Shown: positions 44,451-54,400 of the stretch, one piece after another | Position numbering within the stretch: the first letter of the stretch is position 1 | Layout: each line of letters starts with the position of its first letter | DNA from: Actinernus sp. WN-2022 | Taxonomy: Eukaryota; Cnidaria; Anthozoa; Actiniaria; Actinernidae | Length of the DNA stretch: 64,000 bases | NCBI GenBank assembly: GCA_030867875.1 | Contig: JAOWCC010000936.1 | Location: forward strand, 11,540,095-11,604,094 | Direction of reading: 5' to 3' | Program-made: the position numbers and the translations under genes | Notes under the pieces: generated by a model | What the model was told of the DNA's origin: nothing | The model's database searches: none | Seen by the model: the letters and a program-made list of their open reading frames with translations, nothing else

Positions 44451-46833
44451 CTAGCCCCAATGCTCCGGCCGTGTATCCGCCATATTGGAATGGGGTGTAT
44501 AGCTTTCTACTAAATCGTCCACACGAATAGCGCCTTCAACCAACCCCTTAAACTTTTCTTCGACGTTATGGCTATCTATGATCGATTCATTCAGGTCAAT
44601 TTGGGCCCCTATAATACAATATCCAAAAGCCTCGACTGATCTATTCAATCTGCCCAATCCAGCATCTGTCAAACCCTTTCCGATTGGTGGCGTAAACCAA
44701 TATTGTTTCCCTTCGTGTTCATCGTTCCTAATAAAGGATACCAGATCTGCCGCGACGGATTCCGTAAATCCTTTTTCTATCGCACCACCTCCTTCATCTT
44801 TAAACAAATTATTGTGGTTGGGATAATTATCTGCTTCTTTGTCATAGCCTCTGATTACGTGGACGTTTCTGTAGCCATCCCCATACAAAAGAAATACATC
44901 TCCTAATCCGTGATTCCTACCTCCGTGCCATCGGAAGTCTGGTGTTCGAGATAAACCAAACTCGATGCACAATTTCTCAAGAGCTGCTTTGCTGTAGAGT
45001 TTATCGAGTTGTTTGAAAGCAGAGTCATTAGGTAGAGGAACTCCATGAGTACCACCAAGTTCATGAAGAATTCTCCGTATTGTGAAATAAACGTGAAATC
45101 GTAAGAACCCTTCAATAACGGGTGGATATGTTTTGAAAGTAGGATCGAACAATGACACTCCACATCCAGAAGTCGCACACCACGTTGCGAAATTCAATTG
45201 TTGAGGCCAATATTTGAAATCCGGACCTGATAACCAATGATGAGACTCCTTTGCTGTCACATGCTTTATGACGGCCTCCTTGAATATGTTCGGGACGCCT
45301 GCTTCGAACTTTTTCGTGGGTGTGACGTATATCCATAGCTTAGTGAGATCTATATCGTGTGCTTTTTCAGTACCTGGGACCGCAAGCGCAGCCCCTGTAT
45401 TACCCCATATTTCCTGTATAATAGACCTCTGACTTTCACAAAAACTCACCCTTACCTCGGTGTTGAAATTTCTGATGATCTCCGCTGGAACTCTCACTGT
45501 ACAAAAATTGCGAAGAAAGCCAATAGCACCTTGGGATTTCTTAGACGAAACTTGTATCATTGCCCACCAGCTGTCAAAGAAACTGCCTATCTTAGTTTAG
45601 TTAAACCAACTGTTGAATACTGCTGTTCTGTATGGGACCCTTACACTTTGTCAAATATCAATAAGCTTGAAATGATTCAAAGGCGTGCTGCCAGATTTGT
45701 GAAAAATGACTATTCCAGATACTCTAGTGTTACTAACATGTTAGAGAACCTTAAATGGCCTACGCTCCAATCTAGAAGGCAATATAGTAGACTAAGTCTC
45801 TTTTATAAAATTCTAAACCATCACTGCGCTATCCCCATCGAAGATTATCTTACTTCGTCTTCTACTATTACTAGACGCAAGCATAATTTAAAGTTCAACC
45901 TTTTTCCTCCTAAAACTGATTGCTTTAAGTACTCTTACATTCCTATAACTGTCCCAGAATGGAATGACTTACCAAGTAATGTCGTACTAGCGCCTTCCAT
46001 TAGCTCTTTTAATGAGCAGATTTATTGCCACTTAATGGCCTAAACAGGTTTCGGCAACTAATTATCTAGTTTATTTAAATTTGTTTATTCGTCTAGTTTA
46101 CACCTCCTTATTTATTGAGTATTTATTTATTTATTCATTATTTAATCTTAGGTATCTTCTTTACTTCTTTATTTATTATTTATGTAATTATTTTCTTTTT
46201 GTTAGTACCGCCTCGGTTTTAAATGCGCATAGCTGTACCGAGTAATAAATAGAAAATAGAAAATAGAATAGGATATTTCGCACTTTTGTCTAGTGTCAAC
46301 GTAAGTGGGAAACCTCCATGCGCATCCCACAGCACGTTATCGATACGTTTTTGAATGGTAGCAGGTAGCTTGGAGACATCATCACCATAGACCACATAGC
46401 TAGAATCCCCATCTCGAAACCAAATACTCGTTGAATATTTGCCGGACCCATCTATATCCGTGGATGCATAGAACTTGTGGAAATCCGCATGTGGATATCT
46501 TTTCTTGAACTTCACCAACAGCTCGGCATTCAATGTTTCGACCTTTTTATTTTCTTCTCTCCAATCGTGTTTGGAAAGACCTTCGTGATTCCGTGCAAAT
46601 AGTACCCTCTCATAAAATGTTTTCGTACCAAGTGCTATGCTAAGCGCCTTGCCTGCCGTACCAAGCCAACCCATTAACTTACCTCCGCCCGTCTTTGTAG
46701 TAGGACCTTCATCTGTGAACACGCGATGAGACATTCCACGATCGTTGAAATTGACATTATCAGAAGTGGGTTCGAACCAACCAAGTACGGCCTCAGGAAT
46801 TAGATACTTGAACTGTTGCCATGCTTCTGTCAT
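44451..46833 (-). pseudogene. Viral protein of unknown function, split by a LINE fragment
   Basis: The N-terminal part runs from ATG 46833 to the insertion at about 46273 (187 codons); the C-terminal part from about 45413 to the stop at 44451 (about 320 codons). Together they suggest a protein of about 500 residues. The N-terminal half has a Trp-rich start, a Gly-rich weakly hydrophobic stretch (LMGWLGTAGKALSIALG), and a domain with 'KKRYPHADFHK' and 'SKLPATIQKRI' shared with the 43009 gene. The C-terminal half (WCATSGCGVSLFD, FTIRRILHELGG, NHGLGDVFLLYGDGY) matches no family I know. If one copy of the possible 7-base duplication is removed, the two halves are not in the same frame, so there is further damage or the duplication is misread. 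Confidence 0.65.
45414..46272 (+). mobile_element. 5'-truncated LINE 3' fragment inserted in the viral element
   Basis: Encodes about 200 residues of a reverse-transcriptase C-terminus: 'YLGVEISDDLRWNSH', 'LGFLRRNLYHCP', 'LVKPTVEYCCSVWDP', 'IQRRAARFV' and 'VPEWNDLP'. It ends in a TAGAAAA-like tail (agaaaatagaaaatagaatagg). ATATTTC occurs at 45407-45413 and 46273-46279, a possible 7-base target duplication. It belongs to a different LINE subfamily from 26.7-30.96 kb. The insertion happened after the virus entered the genome. Confidence 0.88.
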
Positions 46834-46875
46834 GTTGAAGATATACGTATATACAGTTTATAACTTCAATATATA
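46834..46875. promoter_or_regulatory. 42-bp divergent viral promoter
   Basis: The gap between the split gene (-) and the penton-like gene (+). TTCAAC lies directly before the minus-strand ATG, and TTCAAT lies five bases before the plus-strand ATG. The centre has GATATACGTATATAC, an AT-rich palindrome like the GATATATAG of the other divergent gap. Confidence 0.55.
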
Positions 46876-47547
46876 ATGGTTATCTTAAATGTCACCACCA
46901 CATCGGCTGATCATACGGTCTACTTTGATCAACCTATTCGTATCAACAATATTTCGCTAGTCGGGGTCACTTTTGAGAACAGTTGGTGGAACCTAGAAAA
47001 GAAGGCTTCGTTCTGGTGGAATACCGGAGGTGTGGGTTTTCCACATAGTATCGCTGCGGGGCACCATGATATGTCAAGCATTCGGCCCTCCTTTAAACCT
47101 GCAATTGATGCTGGCGTCGTGAATATCTCGCAAGTCTTCATTAGTAAGGTTTGGGTCCTAGAAGTCAAACAACCAATCCAGTTAAGTAAAAATCTTTGCA
47201 CTCTGTTGGGCGTTAAAGGAAATGAACATGGTATAGATGATATGACGATCGAAGTGGGTGATCACGAACTAACGCTCAAAGATATCCATACAGCGAACGT
47301 CCACTGCGACGTGGTGGATTCTGGATTCTCAATTGTAGATGGAAAACGATCGCGAGTCCTAGCTAGATGTGAGTTCCAAGGCGAAAGATTAGCGAAATCA
47401 ACATATGCTTCACTTTACTTACTCCCACTAACCGTCCGAGCTCTAGGTACGATACGAAACAGCCTTAACCTGACAATTCGTAACGATAAAGAAAATGTGA
47501 TAGACTTCCGTGGTCGACCTATTCGCTACGTATTGAAGATTGAGTAA
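46876..47547 (+). CDS. Probable single-jelly-roll minor capsid (penton-like) protein
   Basis: 223 residues, intact, ATG 46876. Beta-rich throughout with a start typical of coat proteins (VYFDQPIRINNISLVGVTF). The final segment (LYLLPLTVRALGTIRNSLNLT, then 'NVIDFRGRPIRYVLKIE') follows a pattern I know from minor capsid-like proteins of Polinton-like elements: a beta strand, 'I..I...', then 'DFRG.PI.'. 'LCTLLGVKG' corresponds to the conserved 'LG' turn of that family. The role would be a vertex or minor coat protein; this rests on pattern memory and position, and a fold prediction is needed. Confidence 0.6.
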   Translation: MVILNVTTTSADHTVYFDQPIRINNISLVGVTFENSWWNLEKKASFWWNTGGVGFPHSIAAGHHDMSSIRPSFKPAIDAGVVNISQVFISKVWVLEVKQPIQLSKNLCTLLGVKGNEHGIDDMTIEVGDHELTLKDIHTANVHCDVVDSGFSIVDGKRSRVLARCEFQGERLAKSTYASLYLLPLTVRALGTIRNSLNLTIRNDKENVIDFRGRPIRYVLKIE

Positions 47548-47569
47548 ATCATACGTATAGCAAGCTACG

Positions 47570-48191
47570 ATGGCAAGCGATTCAATTTAAATACTTCCAA
47601 CTGCACCGATCTATCCCAATCTATGTTCATCTGAAACTGTTTTGTCTGGAGAGAACTTTCGGTTGCAGAAAGTTGTGATACGCTTGCCGATCTCGAACAG
47701 CAGGCAAAGCACTACGAAGTCGTTCGTAAAAAATATGCCCGAGCGCGTGGTATTGTTCACGGGGTTGCTGTGGCCACAGGTAGCTTGAGTGGTGTCTTTA
47801 TGCTTCAGCGTTAGGTGTGTCATTTACGGGAATCGGGATACCTGTGGGTAATTCTATAGGAACAATTGGATTTATTTGTGCCGTCATTTCGGCCTCGATG
47901 GCTGTTGCTAGTAAGAAACTTGGCGTTCACGTCTCTAAGCATGAAAAGACCGTCATGTTGGCAAAGGCTAAGGCCAATTCCGTGGAAGCTAAAGTCTCAA
48001 AAGCTCTAGCCGATGGTAACATTTCAGAAGTCGAGTTCGGAAGTGTTATTGGTGAGAAAGTTAAATATGAATCGCTTAAGCTCGAAATACGACAAAGAAA
48101 CAGGCAAGAAGGTGGATTAAAAAAGGTAGAAGAACTTCGATCAGAGATCCGAAAGGAGATGAGAGCAAAACTTGGCAGTCTAGTGGGATAA
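47570..48191 (+). pseudogene. Small viral protein with a hydrophobic segment, several breaks
   Basis: The clearest part, 47811-48191, reads a Gly-rich hydrophobic segment (GNSIGTIGFICAVISASMAV) followed by a helical, charged C-terminus (KKLGVHVSKHEKTVMLAKAK, 'ISEVEFGSVIGEK'). Immediately upstream, another frame (about 47665-47810) has fitting protein-like sequence (DLEQQAKHYEVVRKKYARAR) and ends at TAG next to the start of the first. A third frame upstream (47570-47664) begins at an ATG and contains TAA at 47588. So one gene with at least one stop and two frameshifts. The hydrophobic-segment/charged-tail protein is, from memory, common in cnidarian elements of this type; function unknown. Confidence 0.65.
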
Positions 48192-48544
48192 GAATCGATA
48201 TCTCCTACCATAAAAACGAGCGTGGATTTTATTTCAACTTCGCTAAGAGCAAAATCGTATACATTAATTCCTACGTCTGGTTCGTATGTAAATTTCGAGA
48301 CAGCGCGTGGGCACCGCTAATTAACATACGGCAGATGCTCTGTCAAACATAAATACGATTTTTTCGCTCTCACCAAAATGAAAAAAGAAAAAAAATATTT
48401 TAGGGTCGGATCGAAATTTTAGGGTCGGATCGGAATTTATACATTTAGCCCCCTTGGCTGATGAAACGATAGTACGTGACAAAACAACGGGAATTTGCAT
48501 ATGAAACAGACTGTTCTTCATCTTCGTTTTTTTGACTAGAATTC
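48192..48544. other. Non-coding; two tandem copies of a TTTTAGGGTCGGATCG unit
   Basis: ATTTTAGGGTCGGATCG occurs at about 48397 and 48417 in a row. Otherwise AT-rich, following the last plus-strand viral gene. Confidence 0.5.
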
Positions 48545-48915
48545 TTACTCGGCGGTTATCGTTAGACTACTATTTAGTTCGTGTTTATCATAAATAGGTT
48601 TAAAGTGTGAATGGTAAGCAAGCAACTCACCGATAAAACGTACGATCGAACTCTTATGTGTACCACATCGCTTAACAACATCGATAAGAGATACACACGA
48701 TCCTGAACGCCGTAGCACCTCGTAACTTGCTCCAACGACTTTAGTATATAGCTGGTACCTATATTGCTTTCTATTGCCGTATGAACAATCTCAAAGACTA
48801 TTTGTTGGATATTCTTAGGTACTCCTTGGGGGTCGAGTTTAGCAAAAGTCGTTGCAATGTGAGGAGCTACGTGATCGGCATTTAAATCTATATCGATCTT
48901 ATCGTCATCATGTAG
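48545..48915 (-). pseudogene. Degraded protein-coding frame, possibly the last viral gene
   Basis: On the minus strand one frame (from about 48915 to 48790) reads a protein-like N-part (IDIDLNADHVAPHIATTFAK) without a good ATG. A second frame, open from about 48800 to TAA 48545, reads 'YEVLRRSGSCVSLIDVVKRC', 'SSIVRFIGELLAYHSHFKP' and ends 'ITAE'. The second frame starts about where the first loses protein-like character, suggesting one protein of about 120 residues with a frameshift near 48790. I do not recognise it. Position and base use resemble the adjoining viral genes, so it may extend the element to about 48.9 kb. Confidence 0.45.
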
Positions 48916-51029
48916 TCATTTTCATAAAGTCATTTTCGCGACATATGCATTTGTTGTTTAGTTGCATAAAATGAGCAACCTCACCTTTAGAGCGGACGAA
49001 CCCACATTGTATACATGCATGACAAAGAAGAGCGGCTAAAATAGTTATCTTAGCATAGCTACGTTTGATACGAACTTTCTTATAAGTTACTTATAAGTTC
49101 GTGCGAAAGTTTATTGAAACGTAGCCCCGCATGTTGTTGTGTTGAGAAGATGACGTCACGTTCGCTGGAAATTAGCTCTGTCATGGCTCTGTCACGGAAT
49201 GGGTTCGGTAATGGCGGACATAAAAACTCTATATTCGGTCCCCAAAAAAAATAAAAATTCACCTTGGCATTGTCATATCAAAAAAACGGTGTAGGTAGAC
49301 AAAGAATATAGCAACTTTTCTTTACAAATACGCAAAAATATCACTATCTCAAAATTTGATCGTAGTCGCACTTTAATATTCGACCCTTGTCCTTGTGTTC
49401 TTCTCTTCAGCTAGTCCATTTCTTGTCCTAATATCATGTATTTAATTTTCTGTGTGTGTCTATCATGACTAGTTGTAAAGTTAATAAATAAATAAATAAA
49501 TAAATAATAAAAATTAAACATTTGTACCTGTTAATCAACCATTATGACTGGTAGCTGAAAAATTAGGAAGCAGCATTGAACCACCATTTAAAATTGGTTT
49601 GGCATATATATAGAAAAAATAAATTTAAAGAATAGGGTCTCATAGTGTATATTAATCTAGTTATTTTTTTATATGGTGCAGTGGATGTGAGAGGAGCACT
49701 GTCATTGGAATTGAATCTTCAAGTTTCTTTGAACTAAACTAGCTACAAAAACTACAAAAACAAAACTACAAACTCCTTGAAACCGAAGAGTAATACCTAA
49801 TATGGTTTTCCTTTTTTTCCCATAAAGGATGGCAAAGTGGATTAAAAAAGCTAATTCTATTTGATTTCGGTTTACAGGGAACATATTTCAAGTCGCTCTA
49901 AAAGTCTCTTAAAAAATATAGTTAGGGATTAATAATGTTACTGGCAAATCAGAAATAAAATATATTACATTCTCTCCAGTGACTAATGATAAGGGATGTA
50001 AATCTTATCAAATCTGATATTTTTCTTTGCTTGAAATTTAAAACTGGATATGTAACTCCCACATGTTATTTTCAGGTAAGCTTTAATTACATTACATATA
50101 AATAACATGACTGCATTGATTATTACTCCGGCGCTCCTAAGCAGCCGCCGGAGTCTTAAAATGCAGTCTGTGTCCTTTTTTTATTACTCCGGTGCTGATA
50201 GGCAGCCGCCGGAGTGTTAAAGGCGCTGTGTCACGGTACTGCGCATGTTACAGTCTCCAGACATTGAATTGACAGCTGTATTGTGTTACATCCAATGAGA
50301 ATCAATCAAAATAAAGTGCCGGAAACGCCACACTGTTCGGGTTCACAGATTGTAGTTTTGCACAGTATATGGCGAGATGTACAAGGATTTTATTCTTCCT
50401 ACATCCAAGGTAAAGAGCATTGAGTAAAGAATGGTATCTATATTTCATTACTTGCTAGTTTTTTTTGCTGTTTCCAGTCGTAAACAGTCCGAATTTGATC
50501 AAAGTGAAACAAGCTGTTCACATCCGTAGATATATATTTCTTCGTTATGCACTTTTGACACGAAATAATTCTCCAAATGGCACCATTGTTTTATTTCTAC
50601 AAGTTTAAAGGGGCCGCCTCGCCCACAGTGCTTAGCGTGTTTTGTTATTATTTATATCCGGGACTTTGATCCCTTGTTCACGGCGGGAACCTCACGAACT
50701 GAGCGTATTCTTTATGTTGGTGACGCCGAAGCCCTCAAAATGATTTTAGGAAATTGCTCAATTCCTAATAGGAATTATAGGAGTTTCGTTGCCTATACTA
50801 TTGTTTTGACTACAATATTTACCGCTCACACGTCGCTTCCGAACCCTGTCATCAGTACTATAAAGGCAGAGAATACTAATAATTATGAAAAGAGAGGTTT
50901 CTCCCCTCGGTTTTATTTCAGTGTTTTGATAATAACGAATTTGGTCATTAGCTCTATATACATATGCAAGTGAGAATTACATGATTGACTTTCTTGGTAT
51001 ATATATTTATATACAGATACATTAACCGG
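48916..51029. other. Gene-poor stretch with an imperfect palindrome and microsatellite
   Basis: An imperfect palindrome at about 49058-49127 (CTACGTTT...AAACGTAG, with CTTATAAGT at the centre). An (AATA)n tract at 49480-49510 may be a LINE tail. Two GC-rich hairpins at 50125-50215 are listed separately. A 99-codon plus-strand open frame at 50674-50973 has no recognised content and lies in a low-complexity setting; I do not call it a gene. Confidence 0.4.
50125..50215. repeat. Two tandem GC-rich hairpins (ACTCCGG...CCGGAGT)
   Basis: ACTCCGG and CCGGAGT pair at 50125-50154 and again at 50186-50215. Both are preceded by 'ttatt' or 'tatt'. The first is followed by 'cttaaaatgca', the same flank plan as the hairpin at 5390-5421. 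Confidence 0.7.
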
Positions 51030-51400
51030 CCGTTATGTAATGACGAAATTCAGCATCTGTATATATATAAGGGAACATGAAAACGGCCGTTATCTAATGA
51101 CGAAATTCAGCATCTGTATATATATAAGGGAATCTGAAAAGGGCCGTTATGTAATGACGAAATTCAGCATCTGTATATATATAAGGGAACATGAAAACGG
51201 CCGTTATCTAATCACGAAATTCAGCATCTGTATATATATAAGGGAATCTGAAAACGGCCGTTATGTAATGACGAAATTCAGCATCTGTATATATATAAGG
51301 GAACATGAAAACGGCCGTTATCTAATGACGAAATTCAGCATCTGTATATATATAAGGGAACATGAAAACGGCCGTTATCTAATGACGAAATTCAGCATAT
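51030..51400 (+). repeat. 57-bp minisatellite, about 6.5 copies
   Basis: The unit contains CGGCCGTTAT, ATGACGAAATTCAGCAT and CTGTATATATATAAGGGAA. The unit length is divisible by three, so a 136-codon frame (51040-51450) stays open through it with a 19-residue repeat. Copies alternate between 'aacatgaaaa' and 'aatctgaaaa' variants. It directly precedes the 402-bp satellite. Open frame by periodicity; coding is doubtful. Confidence 0.9.
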
Positions 51401-51464
51401 TTTTTGTTCTTTTATTTATTAATTTGCCACACATAGAATACATATATTAACAATATATATATAT

Positions 51465-54400
51465 GAGGCATGTTAACACAAAAAGAGTGTACCTTGCTAA
51501 GGCGCCTTTTGTGTTGACATGCCTCAATATGTGCACCGTTTCAGTTTCAACTGGCCGCTGTTGCTCGACATCTTGATGGATTTTAATGCGGTTTGCAGCA
51601 AAAGAACCGTCTTTGTCTATAGAACAACTGTTGACTGCGTTTTAGCCGCACCTGGGCATTGGAAACACCCCAAAATGTCACTTTTAGTTGATCAACTGGA
51701 AAAAGGTGATAAGGTAGAAAATCTCGAAAAATTCCAAATCTCAAACAAGGAAATTATGGGATAGAAAGGCTATACATGGAAGCAAGTGTCATTTTACAAC
51801 CATTGAAACCTAGACTATCAGTTATCAGCGCTTTAAACTGAGGAAATCGAGAATTCCACAAAAGATGAGGCATGTTAACACAAAAAGAGTGTACCTTGCT
51901 AAGGCGCCTTTTGTGTTGACATGCGTCAAAATGTGCACCGTTTCAGTTTCAACTGGCCGCTGTTGCTCGACATCTTGATGGATTTTAATGCGGTTTGCAG
52001 CAAAAGAACCGTCTTTGTCTATAGAACAACTGTTGACTGCGTTTTAGCCGCACCTGGGCATTGGAAACACCCCAAAATGTCACTTTTAGTTGATCAACTG
52101 GAAAAAGGTGATAAGGTAGAAAATCTCGAAAAATTCCAAATCTCAAACAAGGAAATTATGGGATAGAAAGGCTATACATGGAAGCAAGTGTCATTTTACA
52201 ACCATTGAAACCTAGACTATCAGTTATCAGCGCTTTAAACTGAGGAAATCGAGAATTCCACACAAGATGAGGCATGTTAACACAAAAAGAGTGTACCTTG
52301 CTAAGGCGCCTTTTGTGTTGACATGCCTCAATATGTGCACCGTTTCAGTTTCAACTGGCCGCTGTTGCTCGACATCTTGATGGATTTTAATGCGGTTTCC
52401 AGCAAAAGAACCGTCTTTGTCTATAGAACAACTGTTGACTGCATTTTAGCCGCACCTGGGCATTGGAAACACCCCAAAATGTCACTTTTAGTTGATCAAC
52501 TGGAAAAAGGTGATAAGGTAGAAAATCTCGAAAAATTCCAAATCTCAAACAAGGAAATTATGGGATAGAAAGGCTATACATGGAAGCAAGTGTCATTTTA
52601 CAACCATTGAAACCTAGACTATCAGTTATCAGCGCTTTAAACTGAGGAAATCGAGAATTCCACACAAGATGAGGCATGTTAACACAAAAAGAGTGTACCT
52701 TGCTAAGGCGCCTTTTGTGTTGACATGCCTCAATATGTGCACCGTTTCAGTTTCAACTGGCCGCTGTTGCTCGACATCTTGATGGATTTTAATGCGGTTT
52801 GCAGCAAAAGAACCGTCTTTGTCTATAGAACAACTGTTGACTGCGTTTTAGCCGCACCTGGGCATTGGAAACACCCCAAAATGTCACTTTTAGTTGATCA
52901 ACTGGAAAAAGGTGATAAGGTAGAAAATCTCGAAAAATTCCAAATCTCAAACAAGGAAATTATGGGATAGAAAGGCTATACATGGAAGCAAGTGTCATTT
53001 TACAACCATTGAAACCTAGACTATCAGTTATCAGCGCTTTAAACTGAGGAAATCGAGAATTCCACACAAGATGAGGCATGTTAACACAAAAAGAGTGTAC
53101 CTTGCTAAGGCGCCTTTTGTGTTGACATGCCTCAATATGTGCACCGTTTCAGTTTCAACTGGCCGCTGTTGCTCGACATCTTGATGGATTTTAATGCGGT
53201 TTGCAGCAAAAGAACCGTCTTTGTCTATAGAACAACTGTTGACTGCGTTTTAGCCGCACCTGGGCATTGGAAACACCCCAAAATGTCACTTTTAGTTGAT
53301 CAACTGGAAAAAGGTGATAAGGTAGAAAATCTCGAAAAATTCCAAATCTCAAACAAGGAAATTATGGGATAGAAAGGCTATACATGGAAGCAAGTGTCAT
53401 TTTACAACCATTGAAACCTAGACTATCAGTTATCAGCGCTTTAAACTGAGGAAATCGAGAATTCCACACAAGATGAGGCATGTTAACACAAAAAGAGTGT
53501 ACCTTGCTAAGGCGCCTTTTGTGTTGACATGCCTCAATATGTGCACCGTTTCAGTTTCAACTGGCCGCTGTTGCTCGACATCTTGATGGATTTTAATGCG
53601 GTTTGCAGCAAAAGAACCGTCTTTGTCTATAGAACAACTGTTGACTGCGGTTTAGCCGCACCTGGGCATTGGAAACACCCCAAAATGTCACTTTTAGTTG
53701 ATCAACTGGAAAAAGGTGATAAGGTAGAAAATCTCGAAAAATTCCAAATCTCAAACAAGGAAATTATGGGATAGAAAGGCTATACATGGAAGCAAGTGTC
53801 ATTTTACAACCATTGAAACCTAGACTATCAGTTATCAGCGCTTTAAACTGAGGAAATCGAGAATTCCACAAAAGATGAGGCATGTTAACACAAAAAGAGT
53901 GTACCTTGCTAAGGCGCCTTTTGTGTTGACATGCGTCAAAATGTGCACCGTTTCAGTTTCAACTGGCCGCTGTTGCTCGACATCTTGATGGATTTTAATG
54001 CGGTTTGCAGCAAAAGAACCGTCTTTGTCTATAGAACAACTGTTGACTGCGTTTTAGCCGCACCTGGGCATTGGAAACACCCCAAAATGTCACTTTTAGT
54101 TGATCAACTGGAAAAAGGTGATAAGGTAGAAAATCTCGAAAAATTCCAAATCTCAAACAAGGAAATTATGGGATAGAAAGGCTATACATGGAAGCAAGTG
54201 TCATTTTACAACCATTGAAACCTAGACTATCAGTTATCAGCGCTTTAAACTGAGGAAATCGAGAATTCCACACAAGATGAGGCATGTTAACACAAAAAGA
54301 GTGTACCTTGCTAAGGCGCCTTTTGTGTTGACATGCCTCAATATGTGCACCGTTTCAGTTTCAACTGGCCGCTGTTGCTCGACATCTTGATGGATTTTAA

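Larger units (their letters stand above)
34716..48191. mobile_element. Endogenous Polinton/adintovirus-like element (degraded)
   Basis: The stretch holds a DNA polymerase-helicase, a retroviral-type integrase, an A32-type packaging ATPase, a probable double-jelly-roll capsid protein, a probable penton-like protein and several small membrane proteins. Genes abut or overlap by a few bases on both strands. That gene set defines Polinton/Maverick elements and the related adintoviruses. The ends are unresolved: I could not find terminal inverted repeats, and a further degraded frame at 48545-48915 may belong to it. At least eight genes carry breaks and one is split by a LINE fragment, so it is a genomic fossil. 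The closest relatives, from memory of cnidarian genomes, are elements with the same small membrane proteins. Confidence 0.88.

Noticed and set aside
50674..50973. 99-codon plus-strand open frame
   Set aside because: Starts at a non-ATG codon, has no recognised content, and lies in repeat-rich sequence; not enough support for a gene.
51840..51930. Hammerhead ribozyme in the 402-bp unit (CTGAGGA near AAACTGAGGAAATCG)
   Set aside because: The core needs a stem II followed by GAAA and a matching stem III. These are not present at the right spacing.
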